Origin: Paranoxybacillus sp035645275
GTDB taxonomy: Bacteria > Bacillota > Bacilli > Bacillales > Anoxybacillaceae
Direction: 5' to 3'
DNA length: 64,000 nt
Assembly (NCBI GenBank): GCA_035645275.1
Contig: DASQMX010000004.1
Span: 1 to 64,000, forward strand
Shown here: piece by piece, positions 42,408 to 51,344 of the stretch
Layout: the number at the start of each line of letters is the position of its first letter
How positions within the stretch are numbered: the stretch's first letter is position 1
Made by a program: the position numbers and the translations under genes
The notes under the pieces: generated by a model
The model's database searches: none
What the model was told of the DNA's origin: nothing
What the model saw: only the letters and a program-made list of their open reading frames with translations

Positions 42408-44003
42408 TTACTGTTTTAACGATGCTCTCACAAACTCACGGAACAATGGCTGCGGTCTTGTCGGACGAGATGTAAATTCTGGATGGAATTGCGCCGCAAC
42501 AAACCATGGATGGTCTTTTAGTTCAATAATTTCAACTAAACGGCCGTCCGGGCTTGTACCAGAAAAGACAAAACCGTGCTGCTCCATCACTTGACGATAT
42601 TGGTTATTAAATTCATAGCGATGGCGATGGCGCTCATAAATGACTTCGTCTTGATATGCGGCAAATGCCAGTGTGCCTTCTGTCAGCTTGCAAGGATAAA
42701 GTCCTAAACGCAATGTTCCGCCTAAATCTTCGACTTCTTTTTGCTCCGGCAATAGATCGATAATCGGATGCGGTGTATTCGGATTAATTTCTGATGAATG
42801 AGCACCTTCCAAACCGACAACATTGCGGGCAAATTCAACAGAAGCCAGCTGCATTCCTAAGCAAATGCCAAGAAACGGCACTTTATTTTCCCGGGCATAG
42901 CGAATAGCTTCAATTTTTCCTTCAATGCCACGGTCGCCAAAACCGCCCGGCACAAGAATACCGTCTACATCTTTTAATAGCTCTTCAACATTTTCCCGAT
43001 TGACATGTTCAGAGTTAATCCACTTAATTTCTACGTCGGCATCAAACGCATAACCTGCATGACGAAGCGCCTCAACAACGGAAATGTAGGCATCTTGAAG
43101 CTCTACATATTTACCAACAAGCGCAATTTTTGTCTTTTTAGAAAGGTTGCGTACTTTTTCAACAAGCGCTTTCCATTCTGTCATATCTGCTTCTTTGCAG
43201 TCTAACTTTAAGTGTTCGCAAACAATTTGGTCTAATTTTTGTTCTTGAAGCATTAATGGAACAGCATATAATGTATCTGCATCGCGCGCTTCGATGACAG
43301 CTTTCGGATCGATATCGCAGAATAAAGCGATTTTGTCTTTCATATCTTGAGAAATCGGCATTTCTGTACGAACGACAATCACGTTCGGCTGAATGCCAAG
43401 GCTGCGAAGTTCTTTTACGCTGTGCTGCGTCGGCTTCGTTTTCATTTCGCCAGCCGCTTTAATATAAGGAACAAGCGTACAATGGATATACATGACATTT
43501 TCACGGCCGACATCGCTTTTAATTTGGCGAATCGCTTCTAAAAACGGCAATGATTCAATGTCACCAACCGTACCGCCGATTTCTGTAATGACAACATCTG
43601 CATTTGTTTCGCGGCCCGCACGGAATACCCGTTCTTTAATTTCATTTGTAATATGCGGAATGACTTGTACCGTACCACCTAGGTAATCGCCACGGCGCTC
43701 TTTTTTCAAAACAGTAGAGTAGATTTTTCCGGTCGTTACGTTGCTATATTTATTTAAGTTAATATCGATGAAACGTTCGTAGTGACCCAAGTCTAAATCT
43801 GTTTCCGCACCATCGTCTGTGACAAACACTTCTCCGTGTTGATATGGGCTCATTGTCCCTGGGTCGACGTTAATGTATGGATCAAATTTTTGAATTGTTA
43901 CATTTAACCCGCGGTTTTTCAGTAAACGGCCCAAAGAGGCTGCTGTAATTCCTTTTCCTAAAGATGAAACAACACCGCCGGTCACGAAAATATACTTTGT
44001 CAT
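42408..44003 (-). CDS. pyrG: CTP synthase
   Basis: Makes CTP from UTP, ATP and glutamine. The 531-residue enzyme has the synthetase domain with GGVVSSLGKGITAASLG near the N-terminus and the glutaminase domain with the nucleophile Cys in LGICLGMQLA and a C-terminal His-Glu (QFHPEF). The ATG at 44003 follows AAGGGGGAAG. Its leader carries the features of control by CTP (separate entry). Confidence 0.97.
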   Translation of the reverse strand: MTKYIFVTGGVVSSLGKGITAASLGRLLKNRGLNVTIQKFDPYINVDPGTMSPYQHGEVFVTDDGAETDLDLGHYERFIDINLNKYSNVTTGKIYSTVLKKERRGDYLGGTVQVIPHITNEIKERVFRAGRETNADVVITEIGGTVGDIESLPFLEAIRQIKSDVGRENVMYIHCTLVPYIKAAGEMKTKPTQHSVKELRSLGIQPNVIVVRTEMPISQDMKDKIALFCDIDPKAVIEARDADTLYAVPLMLQEQKLDQIVCEHLKLDCKEADMTEWKALVEKVRNLSKKTKIALVGKYVELQDAYISVVEALRHAGYAFDADVEIKWINSEHVNRENVEELLKDVDGILVPGGFGDRGIEGKIEAIRYARENKVPFLGICLGMQLASVEFARNVVGLEGAHSSEINPNTPHPIIDLLPEQKEVEDLGGTLRLGLYPCKLTEGTLAFAAYQDEVIYERHRHRYEFNNQYRQVMEQHGFVFSGTSPDGRLVEIIELKDHPWFVAAQFHPEFTSRPTRPQPLFREFVRASLKQ

Positions 44004-44081
44004 CTTTTACTTCCCCCTTGCCAAAAATATATGTAACACTTAAAGTGTGTGCAAAACAAAACGATTTCATAGGGGACGGCA

Positions 44082-44158
44082 AAAATAAAAAACGCTCCGC
44101 TTACTCAATACGTAAGGGAGCGATATATCTTTTTATAAATACCTTTTTTAAAGAGCCC
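44082..44158 (-). promoter_or_regulatory. pyrG leader attenuator controlled by G reiteration
   Basis: The predicted transcript begins GGGCTC at 44158. About 35 nt later a terminator stem CGCTCCCTTAC / GTAAGCGGAGCG (44093-44122) is followed by TTTTTTATTTTT. In B. subtilis pyrG, low CTP causes RNA polymerase to stall after GGG and add extra G residues, which then pair with the CUCCCUU part of the terminator and prevent termination. The same start (GGGC) and the same CTCCCTT target are present here. Confidence 0.85.
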
Positions 44159-44165
44159 AAATAAA

Positions 44166-44194
44166 ATTCTACATAGTCCACTATATAAAGTCAA
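44166..44194 (-). promoter_or_regulatory. Sigma-A promoter of pyrG
   Basis: On the minus strand TTGACT, exactly 17 bases, then TAGAAT, with the GGGC start 7 nt downstream of the -10 box. It lies between the rpoE stop and the attenuator. Confidence 0.85.
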
Positions 44195-44199
44195 GAAAA

Positions 44200-44748
44200 T
44201 TATAATTCCTCTTCCTCCGGCTCTTCATCGATGTCTAATTCTTCTTCTAAATCCTCATCGTCTAGTTCAAACTCTTCATCATCGAGAAGTTCATCATCGA
44301 AGCCGTCTGCTTCATCAAGATCGAATTCATCATCGATTATATCTGCCTCATCGAGATCGATGTCATCTTCAAAGTCATCGAGATCATCATATGCAAGTTC
44401 GTCTTCATCAATATCATCAAAGTCATCGTACTCATCAAGCGCTTTTTTCTTCTTCTTCGGTCTAACAACCGGTACTGTCTCTTCTTCAGTTTGATCATAC
44501 GGATACCACGCACGCAACCCCCAACGGTTTTCCCCGACGCAGATAAAACGGCCGTCAATGTTTAAGTCTGTATAAAATTGCGCGATGCGTTCTCTTACTT
44601 CTTCCTCTGATAAATGGAGGATAGCAGCAATTTCATCGACCAGCTGTTTAAAAGACACTGCTTCCTTTTTATCGGACAGTACTAAGTAAGCAAGCTCAAC
44701 GAATGACATTTCTCGCAATTCTTCTTGAGAGTATTGCTCCAAACTCAA
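44200..44748 (-). CDS. rpoE: RNA polymerase delta subunit
   Basis: The Gram-positive delta subunit that helps RNA polymerase recycle and choose promoters. The 182-residue protein has a folded N-terminal HARE-like domain (about 1-90, with RIAQFYTDLNIDGRFICVGE and WGLRAWYPYDQ) and a highly acidic C-terminal tail of Asp and Glu after a KKKKK patch. I start at a TTG at 44748 behind AAGGGGAG. It directly precedes pyrG as in B. subtilis. Confidence 0.94.
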   Translation of the reverse strand: MSLEQYSQEELREMSFVELAYLVLSDKKEAVSFKQLVDEIAAILHLSEEEVRERIAQFYTDLNIDGRFICVGENRWGLRAWYPYDQTEEETVPVVRPKKKKKALDEYDDFDDIDEDELAYDDLDDFEDDIDLDEADIIDDEFDLDEADGFDDELLDDEEFELDDEDLEEELDIDEEPEEEEL

Positions 44749-44902
44749 CTCAGGCACTCCCCTTCTATGTATAATGGAACTTTTATAAAAAATAAATCGA
44801 GTTCCTATTAGAATACATACCATTCATTATAAACAATTTCATTGAGTTTATGCTAGTTCATTCTCAATAGTTTATGAAAAAATTGCTTTTTTACAATCGA
44901 AA

Positions 44903-45023
44903 AGAGGCTGACCTCAAGCAAAGTGTCAGACCCCGCAACCAAAATATATAGTACATAACGTTAGATGAGAAAACTATATATGATGGATTGCACATGAGGT
45001 CAGACACTTATGAGGCAGCCTCT
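44903..45023 (-). repeat. Family 1 palindromic element (copy 7)
   Basis: Arms AGAGGCTGACCTCAAGCA and the partner ending GAGGCAGCCTCT; AAGTGTCAGACCCC lies opposite GAGGTCAGACACTT; inner AAATATATAGT / ACTATATATG. It starts 12 nt after the icmF stop and is followed by TTTTCG on the minus strand. Confidence 0.75.
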
Positions 45024-45035
45024 ATGTGACCGTTA

Positions 45036-48000
45036 TTACATGTTGCGGCGATATTGACCGCCGACTTCGTATAGCGCCTTTGTAATTTGACCGAGGCTGG
45101 CAACTTTCACTGTTTCCATCAATTCTTCAAAAATATTGCCGCCGCTTACTGCCACATGCTTTAAGCGTTTTAGCGCCTCGTCTACTTTATCTTTATTACG
45201 CTCTTGGAAGGCGCGCAAATTCTTAATTTGCAATTCTTTTTCTTCATAAGAAGCGCGCGCCAGCTGGATATTATTCATTTCTTCTTCCGATGGCGGATTT
45301 GGGTTTAAATATGTGTTTACGCCAATAATCGGAAGCTCTCCGCTATGCTTTTTCATTTCATAATACATCGACTCATCTTGAATTTTTCCGCGCTGATATT
45401 GCGTTTCCATCGCACCTAACACACCGCCGCGATCACTGATTCGCTCAAATTCTTTCAATACCGCTTCTTCTACTAAGTCAGTTAACTCTTCAATAATAAA
45501 CGATCCTTGCAATGGGTTTTCGTTTTTCGTTAAGCCGTGCTCTTTTGTAATAATGAGCTGAATCGCCATCGCACGGCGAACAGATTCTTCTGTCGGCGTT
45601 GTAATCGCTTCATCATACGCATTTGTATGCAATGAGTTGCAGTTGTCATGAATCGCCATCAATGCCTGCAATGTTGTGCGAATATCGTTAAAGTCAATCT
45701 CTTGCGCATGGAGCGAACGACCTGATGTTTGCACATGATATTTTAATTTTTGGCTTCTTTCGTTTGCTCCGTATTTTTCACGCATGACAACCGACCAAAT
45801 GCGACGCGCCACACGGCCGAGCACCGTATACTCTGGATCGAGTCCATTGCTGAAGAAGAAGGAGAGATTTGGCGCAAAATCGTCAATATGCATGCCGCGG
45901 CTTAAATAATACTCCACGTACGTAAAGCCGTTTGCCAATGTAAACGCAAGCTGCGAAATTGGGTTCGCTCCCGCTTCAGCAATATGATAGCCGGAAATCG
46001 AGACAGAATAATAGTTGCGCACTTTATTTTTAATGAAGTACTCTTGAATGTCTCCCATCATTTTCAGCGCAAATTCGGTTGAGAAAATGCATGTATTTTG
46101 TCCTTGGTCTTCTTTCAGAATATCCGCTTGCACCGTGCCGCGCACCGTTTGCAGCGTATACGCTTTTATCTCTTCATATTCCGCTTCTGTTAACGGACGG
46201 CCTAACTCAGCTTCACGTTTTTCAACTTGCTGATGGATAGCCGTATTCATAAACATTGCTAAAATAATTGGCGCCGGGCCGTTAATGGTCATCGAAACGG
46301 AAGTTAATGGGTCGCATAAATCAAAACCTTTATACAGCTTTTTCATGTCATCTAATGTACATACACTGACGCCGCTTTCACCGATTTTTCCGAAAATGTC
46401 CGGGCGATAGTCCGGGTCATGTCCGTACAATGTGACGGAATCAAACGCTGTACTTAAACGCTTTGCCGGATCATCTTTACATAAATAGTGGAAGCGACGG
46501 TTGGTCCGTTCAGGTGTTCCTTCACCAGCAAATTGTCGTTTCGGATCTTCGTCTTGGCGCTTAAATGGGAATACACCCGCTGTAAACGGGAAGGAACCCG
46601 GCACGTTTTCTTTATATACCCAGCGTAAAATCTCGCCATAATCTTTGAATTTCGGAAGGGACACTTTCGGAATATCTAAGCCGGACAAGCTCTTTGTTGT
46701 CAGTTCTGTAACGACTTCTTTGCCGCGAATTTTTGTAACAAATTGCTTCGCGGCATATTTTGCTTTTACATCTTCCCACGAAGCAAGAATTTGTTTGGAC
46801 TCTGGAGTTAGCTGATTTTCATAGTGCTGCTTCAATGCTTCCAGCGAAGTAAGAATTTCTTCGTTTCGCTCGCGCTCTTTCACCGCTTCAATCGCACCTT
46901 CTAACTGGAACAAACGGCGCGCAATGCTCGCTTGTTGATCCACCTTTTTATGATAGTTGCGAACCGTTTCGGTAATTTCACGCAAGTAATGGCGTCGTTC
47001 GTTTGGAATAATGACGTTTTGTTTTTCGACACGGTCCACCGTTTGTAATGTTGTCTTCCAGTTCGTTCCTGCTTTTTTGTTAATTAAATCAATGAGGGCA
47101 ACAAATAACGTGTTCGTGCCCGGATCATTAAATTGGCTGGCAATCGTGCCGTAAACAGGCATTTCTGATAAATCTTTATCAAAGAGCTGATGGCTGCGCT
47201 GATATTGCTTTTGTACTTGGCGCTTCGCATCTTCGGAGCCTTTTCGTTCAAATTTGTTAATGACGATTAAATCAGCATAGTCAATCATATCGATTTTCTC
47301 AAGCTGTGACGGTGCACCAAACTCGCTCGTCATGACATACATGGAAATGTCGCATACTTCCGTAATCGCTGCATCTCCTTGACCAATTCCGCTCGTCTCG
47401 ACAATGATTAAGTCGAACCCAGCTGCTTTGACAACATTAATCGCGTCTTTAATCGCAAGTGACAATTCAGAACGAGAATTTCTTGTCGCTAAGCTACGCA
47501 TATAGACGCGCGGCGAGTTAATGGCGTTCATGCGAATGCGGTCTCCTAAAAGCGCACCGCCTGTTTTTTGTTTCGTTGGGTCAACAGATAAAATCGCTAC
47601 TTTCTTTTCCGGAATTTCATTTAAGAAACGGCGAATCAGCTCATCTGTTAATGAACTTTTACCTGCACCGCCCGTACCGGTAATACCGACAACCGGAACA
47701 GATTTTGTCAGTTCTTTCACTTTTTCCATGACGCTTTCGACTGTCGCTGCCGCTTCTTCCGTTACGTCAATGCGGTTTTCTGAAAGTGTAATTAAGCGGG
47801 CAATAGCCTGTACGTCTCCTTTTGGCAGCTGCTCAATTTCGTTGGTAATTTCCCGGACGGTTGGAAAATCACACTCTTCTAGCATGACGTTAATCATTCC
47901 TTGCAATCCAAGGACACGTCCGTCTTCCGGTGAGAAAATCCGGGCAATTCCGTATTCATGCAGCTCTTTTATTTCTCTAGGAATAATGACGCCGCCACCG

Positions 48001-48293
48001 CCGCCATAAATACGGATATGTGATGCACCGCGTTCTTTTAATAAGTCATACATATATTTAAAAAATTCGACGTGCCCACCTTGATAGGAAGATACAGCAA
48101 TTCCTTGTACATCTTCTTGAATCGCCGCATTGACAATTTCCTCCACAGAGCGGTTATGTCCTAAGTGAATGACCTCGGCACCGCTTGCTTGCAAAATGCG
48201 ACGCATAATATTAATGGATGCGTCATGACCATCAAACAAACTGGATGCCGTTACAAAGCGAATGTGATGTTTTGGACGATAAATATGTGCCAT
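45036..48293 (-). CDS. icmF: Fused isobutyryl-CoA mutase IcmF
   Basis: A 1085-residue adenosylcobalamin enzyme with three fused parts: a B12-binding domain (about 1-140, axial His23 in DGHDAS), a MeaI-type G-protein chaperone (about 190-420, P-loop GTGGAGKS at 206-213) and a mutase domain with the substrate TIM barrel (about 550-1085). IcmF interconverts isobutyryl-CoA and n-butyryl-CoA, and in Geobacillus also isovaleryl- and pivalyl-CoA. The G domain loads B12 and protects against loss of cofactor. It is the last gene of an acyl-CoA operon, 16 nt after the TetR gene, which suits a role in odd or branched chain use. Start ATG at 48293 behind AAAGGGGAG. Confidence 0.95.
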   Translation of the reverse strand: MAHIYRPKHHIRFVTASSLFDGHDASINIMRRILQASGAEVIHLGHNRSVEEIVNAAIQEDVQGIAVSSYQGGHVEFFKYMYDLLKERGASHIRIYGGGGGVIIPREIKELHEYGIARIFSPEDGRVLGLQGMINVMLEECDFPTVREITNEIEQLPKGDVQAIARLITLSENRIDVTEEAAATVESVMEKVKELTKSVPVVGITGTGGAGKSSLTDELIRRFLNEIPEKKVAILSVDPTKQKTGGALLGDRIRMNAINSPRVYMRSLATRNSRSELSLAIKDAINVVKAAGFDLIIVETSGIGQGDAAITEVCDISMYVMTSEFGAPSQLEKIDMIDYADLIVINKFERKGSEDAKRQVQKQYQRSHQLFDKDLSEMPVYGTIASQFNDPGTNTLFVALIDLINKKAGTNWKTTLQTVDRVEKQNVIIPNERRHYLREITETVRNYHKKVDQQASIARRLFQLEGAIEAVKERERNEEILTSLEALKQHYENQLTPESKQILASWEDVKAKYAAKQFVTKIRGKEVVTELTTKSLSGLDIPKVSLPKFKDYGEILRWVYKENVPGSFPFTAGVFPFKRQDEDPKRQFAGEGTPERTNRRFHYLCKDDPAKRLSTAFDSVTLYGHDPDYRPDIFGKIGESGVSVCTLDDMKKLYKGFDLCDPLTSVSMTINGPAPIILAMFMNTAIHQQVEKREAELGRPLTEAEYEEIKAYTLQTVRGTVQADILKEDQGQNTCIFSTEFALKMMGDIQEYFIKNKVRNYYSVSISGYHIAEAGANPISQLAFTLANGFTYVEYYLSRGMHIDDFAPNLSFFFSNGLDPEYTVLGRVARRIWSVVMREKYGANERSQKLKYHVQTSGRSLHAQEIDFNDIRTTLQALMAIHDNCNSLHTNAYDEAITTPTEESVRRAMAIQLIITKEHGLTKNENPLQGSFIIEELTDLVEEAVLKEFERISDRGGVLGAMETQYQRGKIQDESMYYEMKKHSGELPIIGVNTYLNPNPPSEEEMNNIQLARASYEEKELQIKNLRAFQERNKDKVDEALKRLKHVAVSGGNIFEELMETVKVASLGQITKALYEVGGQYRRNM

Positions 48294-48309
48294 ACCTTTT
48301 CTCCCCTTT

Positions 48310-48939
48310 TTATGACCGTTTCTCGAAAATCCCCTTTAACAATAAGTTTGTTTGCAGCTCAATGTACTCATCAAGCGTGTACATTTTGTGTAACGCCCAA
48401 CGACGGAAGCCCCACATTTGTCCTAAAACGAAAATGTTGTGAGCAAATAAGCGAATTTCTTGTTCATTTAAGTGAAACACTTCGTTATCGACGCATTTTT
48501 TCAAAATGTTTTCAAACATGCCAACCATTTGCATCTCTTTATTCAACACATATGGTAAAGATTCTTTGCTGAGCGATTTCGCTTCCTGATACATGACAAG
48601 CACTTCATCTTGCAGTTCATCAACGACTTTAAAGTAATGGGCAATGGCTAACTTAAAGCTTTCGAGCGTACCTTGATGTGTATCGATGTCTTTTTCCATG
48701 CGCTCGCGCACTTCATCGTAAATGCGGTCACATACTAAATAAAGGACATCTTCTTTTTGCCGAATATATTCATAAAGCGTTCCGATACTAAAGCCGGACG
48801 CTTTGGCAATTTCTCTTGTCGTCGTGCGATGAAAGCCTTTTTGTTTAAATAGGGCAATTGCTCCTTTAATCATTTGGTTACGCCTCTTTTTAATAAGGCG
48901 CTCATCTTTAACAGATGCTGGTACTTCACGCTTGCTCAT
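48310..48939 (-). CDS. TetR family regulator of the acyl-CoA operon
   Basis: A 209-residue TetR protein: a lysine- and arginine-rich start, an N-terminal helix-turn-helix (GFHRTTTREIAKASGFSIGTLYEYI at about 44-68) and a helical ligand domain rich in Phe and Met that could hold an acyl-CoA. The ATG at 48939 follows AAGGTGATG. It lies inside the operon (thl-hbd-acd-acd-tetR-icmF), which suggests it controls this operon. It resembles FadR/KstR-like regulators in form but I cannot equate it with B. subtilis FadR. Confidence 0.88.
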   Translation of the reverse strand: MSKREVPASVKDERLIKKRRNQMIKGAIALFKQKGFHRTTTREIAKASGFSIGTLYEYIRQKEDVLYLVCDRIYDEVRERMEKDIDTHQGTLESFKLAIAHYFKVVDELQDEVLVMYQEAKSLSKESLPYVLNKEMQMVGMFENILKKCVDNEVFHLNEQEIRLFAHNIFVLGQMWGFRRWALHKMYTLDEYIELQTNLLLKGIFEKRS

Positions 48940-48956
48940 TGTCATCACCTTCAAAA

Positions 48957-49008
48957 GATGAGGCTGACTTTCCATCGCTCCACGCATTTTGTGACGGTCA
49001 GCCCCATC
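48957..49008 (-). repeat. Short family 1 hairpin between acd and tetR (copy 8)
   Basis: GATGAGGCTGAC pairs with GTCAGCCCCATC around a 28-nt loop that lacks the usual inner arms. It lies 15 nt after the acd stop and before the tetR ribosome-binding site. Only a weak T-run (CTTTTG) follows, so it may reduce rather than end transcription into tetR-icmF. Confidence 0.6.
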
Positions 49009-49023
49009 ACCTTGATCAAATCA

Positions 49024-50163
49024 TTATTTTGTTAACATACGGGAAATAACAATGCGTTGAATTTCCTGTGTTCCTTCGTAAATTTGCGTAATTTTTGCAT
49101 CACGCATAAAACGTTCAACAGGATAGTCTTTCGTATAACCGTATCCGCCAAAAATTTGTACCGCATCTACTGTTACTTTCATTGCCGTGTCGCCAGCGAA
49201 TAATTTGGCCATTGCCGATTCTTTTCCGTACGGCAAACCGTTTGATTCCAGCCATGCTGCTTGGTACGTTAACAAGCGGGCCGCTTCAACGGCTGTTGCC
49301 ATGTCCGCTAACTTAAAGCCAACACCTTGCTGTTCAGCGATCGGTTTGCCGAATTGAACGCGCCCTTTTGCATATTCCACTGCCGCATCCAATGCTCCTT
49401 GGGCAATACCGACGGCCTGTGCCGCAATGCCGTTGCGGCCGCCATCTAATGTCATCATCGCAATTTTAAAGCCTTCTCCTTCTTGACCAAGAAGGTTTTC
49501 TTTCGGAATACGGCAGTCTTCAAAAATTAACTCTGTTGTCGGTGACGAACGAATACCAAGCTTTTTCTCTTTTTTACCGATAGAGAATCCCGGTGTGCCT
49601 TTTTCAACGATGAATGCGCTGATTCCTCTATGCTTCTTCTCTGGGTCTGTTACGGCAAACACGACATAAATTTCTGCTTCGCCGCCGTTTGTAATCCATA
49701 CTTTTGAGCCATTTAATACATAGTGGTCGCCATCTAATACGGCTCTTGTCTTCATCGAAGACACGTCGGACCCCGCTCCCGGCTCGGAAAGGCCGTAAGC
49801 CCCTAGCTTTTCCCCTGTTGCTAAGGCACGCAAATATTTTTGTTTTTGTTCTTCGTTACCGAACTTATAAATCGGCCAGCTCGCCAAAGAAATATGTGCG
49901 GATAACGTAACGCCTGTAGAAGCACACACTTTTGATAATTCTTCCACGGCAATGACATAAGCTAAATAGTCGCTGCCGATGCCGCCATATTCTTCGGGCC
50001 AAGGAATCCCTGTTAAACCGAGTTCCGCCATTTTATTAAAAATCTCGCGGTCAAACCGCTCTTCTTCATCACGCTCTGCCGCTGTCGGTGCGACTTCATT
50101 TTTGGCAAAGTCGCGCACCATTTTTCGTATCATTTCATGCTCTTCTGTTAATTGAAAGTTCAT
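49024..50163 (-). CDS. Acyl-CoA dehydrogenase (short or branched chain)
   Basis: A 379-residue FAD enzyme that oxidises acyl-CoA to enoyl-CoA and passes electrons to ETF. Visible signatures are LSEPGAGSDVSSMKT, WITNGG and, near the end, QIYEGTQEIQRIVISR with the catalytic glutamate of YEGT. The start ATG is at 50163 behind GGGGATGGGG. It is similar to the next gene, so the pair arose by duplication; the two probably differ in chain length or branching preference. Confidence 0.92.
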   Translation of the reverse strand: MNFQLTEEHEMIRKMVRDFAKNEVAPTAAERDEEERFDREIFNKMAELGLTGIPWPEEYGGIGSDYLAYVIAVEELSKVCASTGVTLSAHISLASWPIYKFGNEEQKQKYLRALATGEKLGAYGLSEPGAGSDVSSMKTRAVLDGDHYVLNGSKVWITNGGEAEIYVVFAVTDPEKKHRGISAFIVEKGTPGFSIGKKEKKLGIRSSPTTELIFEDCRIPKENLLGQEGEGFKIAMMTLDGGRNGIAAQAVGIAQGALDAAVEYAKGRVQFGKPIAEQQGVGFKLADMATAVEAARLLTYQAAWLESNGLPYGKESAMAKLFAGDTAMKVTVDAVQIFGGYGYTKDYPVERFMRDAKITQIYEGTQEIQRIVISRMLTK

Positions 50164-50175
50164 GTCCCCATCCCC

Positions 50176-51309
50176 CTATAACTGTTTGCTGATGACTAAG
50201 CGCTGAATTTCGCTTGTTCCCTCATAAATTTCACAAACTTTTGCATCGCGGAATAGGCGCTCAACCGGATAGTCTTCTGTATAGCCATTTCCGCCGAAAA
50301 TTTGTACCGCTTCGATCGCATTTTCCATCGCTGCTCTTGAAGCAAACAGCTTCGCCATGGAAGCTTCTTTGCCGCATGGAAGCCCGTTAGAGCGCAGGAA
50401 TGCGGCACGGTACACTAACAGTTTCGCGGCTTCAACCGCCGTTGCCATATCCGCAAGCTTAAATGCCACACCTTGCTGTTCAGCAATCGGTTTGCCGAAT
50501 TGAATCCGCTCTTTTGCATAGGCGGTCGCATGTTCTAATGTCGCTTCCGCAATTCCGAGCGATTGTGCGGCAATGCCGATACGGCCGACATCAAGGTTAG
50601 CCATCGCAATTTTAAAGCCTTGTCCTTCTTCGCCTAATAAATTTTCTGCTGGTACTTTTGCATCTTCAAAGGAAATTTGCACTGTACGCGAACCGTGCAG
50701 TCCCATCTTTTTCTCGTCTTTGCCAATCATAAATCCAGGTGTGTCTTTTTCAACAATAAATGCAGAAACGCCGCGGCTTCCCGGTTCATCAGGGTTAGTG
50801 CGGGCAAAGACGATATATGTATCCGCCTCGCCGCCGTTTGTAATGAATACTTTTGAGCCGTTAAGGATATAGTAATCACCTTGGCGGACCGCTTTCGTTT
50901 TTAAGCTTTTTGCATCGGAACCTGCTCCCGGCTCAGTCAAGCAAAACGCTCCTAAATATTCGCCGCTTGCGAGTTTCGGCACATATTTTCTCTTTTGCTC
51001 TTCCGTGCCGAAGTAAAGAATCGGATTTGTCCCAACAGACGTATGCACGGATAAAATAACACCGACAGTGGCGCTGACTTTTGAGATTTCATGAATGGCA
51101 ATAATGTAAGAAGTAAAGTCCATTCCCGCGCCGCCGTATTCTTCAGGAACGGTGATTCCCATTAAACCGAGCTCCGCCATTTTCTTTAAAATTTCGCGCG
51201 GAAATTCTCCCTTTTCCATCCGTTCAACAAATGGGGCAATTTCATTTTCCGCAAATTCTTTGACCATTTTCCGCATCATTTCTTGTTCTTCTGTAAAACG
51301 TAAATTCAT
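50176..51309 (-). CDS. Acyl-CoA dehydrogenase (short chain, MmgC-like)
   Basis: A 377-residue acyl-CoA dehydrogenase. It has CLTEPGAGSDAKSLKT, FITNGGEADTY and EIYEGTSEIQRLVISK with the catalytic glutamate. The ATG at 51309 follows AAGGTGG; a GTG three codons upstream overlaps that site. Order thiolase-dehydrogenase-acyl-CoA dehydrogenase matches mmgABC of B. subtilis and fad clusters of other Bacillaceae. Confidence 0.93.
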   Translation of the reverse strand: MNLRFTEEQEMMRKMVKEFAENEIAPFVERMEKGEFPREILKKMAELGLMGITVPEEYGGAGMDFTSYIIAIHEISKVSATVGVILSVHTSVGTNPILYFGTEEQKRKYVPKLASGEYLGAFCLTEPGAGSDAKSLKTKAVRQGDYYILNGSKVFITNGGEADTYIVFARTNPDEPGSRGVSAFIVEKDTPGFMIGKDEKKMGLHGSRTVQISFEDAKVPAENLLGEEGQGFKIAMANLDVGRIGIAAQSLGIAEATLEHATAYAKERIQFGKPIAEQQGVAFKLADMATAVEAAKLLVYRAAFLRSNGLPCGKEASMAKLFASRAAMENAIEAVQIFGGNGYTEDYPVERLFRDAKVCEIYEGTSEIQRLVISKQL

Positions 51310-51344
51310 GTATGCCACCTTCTTTGTTGGAATTTAGCCACGAG

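Noticed and set aside
44231..44494. Plus-strand serine-rich frame opposite rpoE
   Set aside because: It is the complement of the Asp/Glu tail of the delta subunit (GAT/GAA read as ATC/TTC and TCA).
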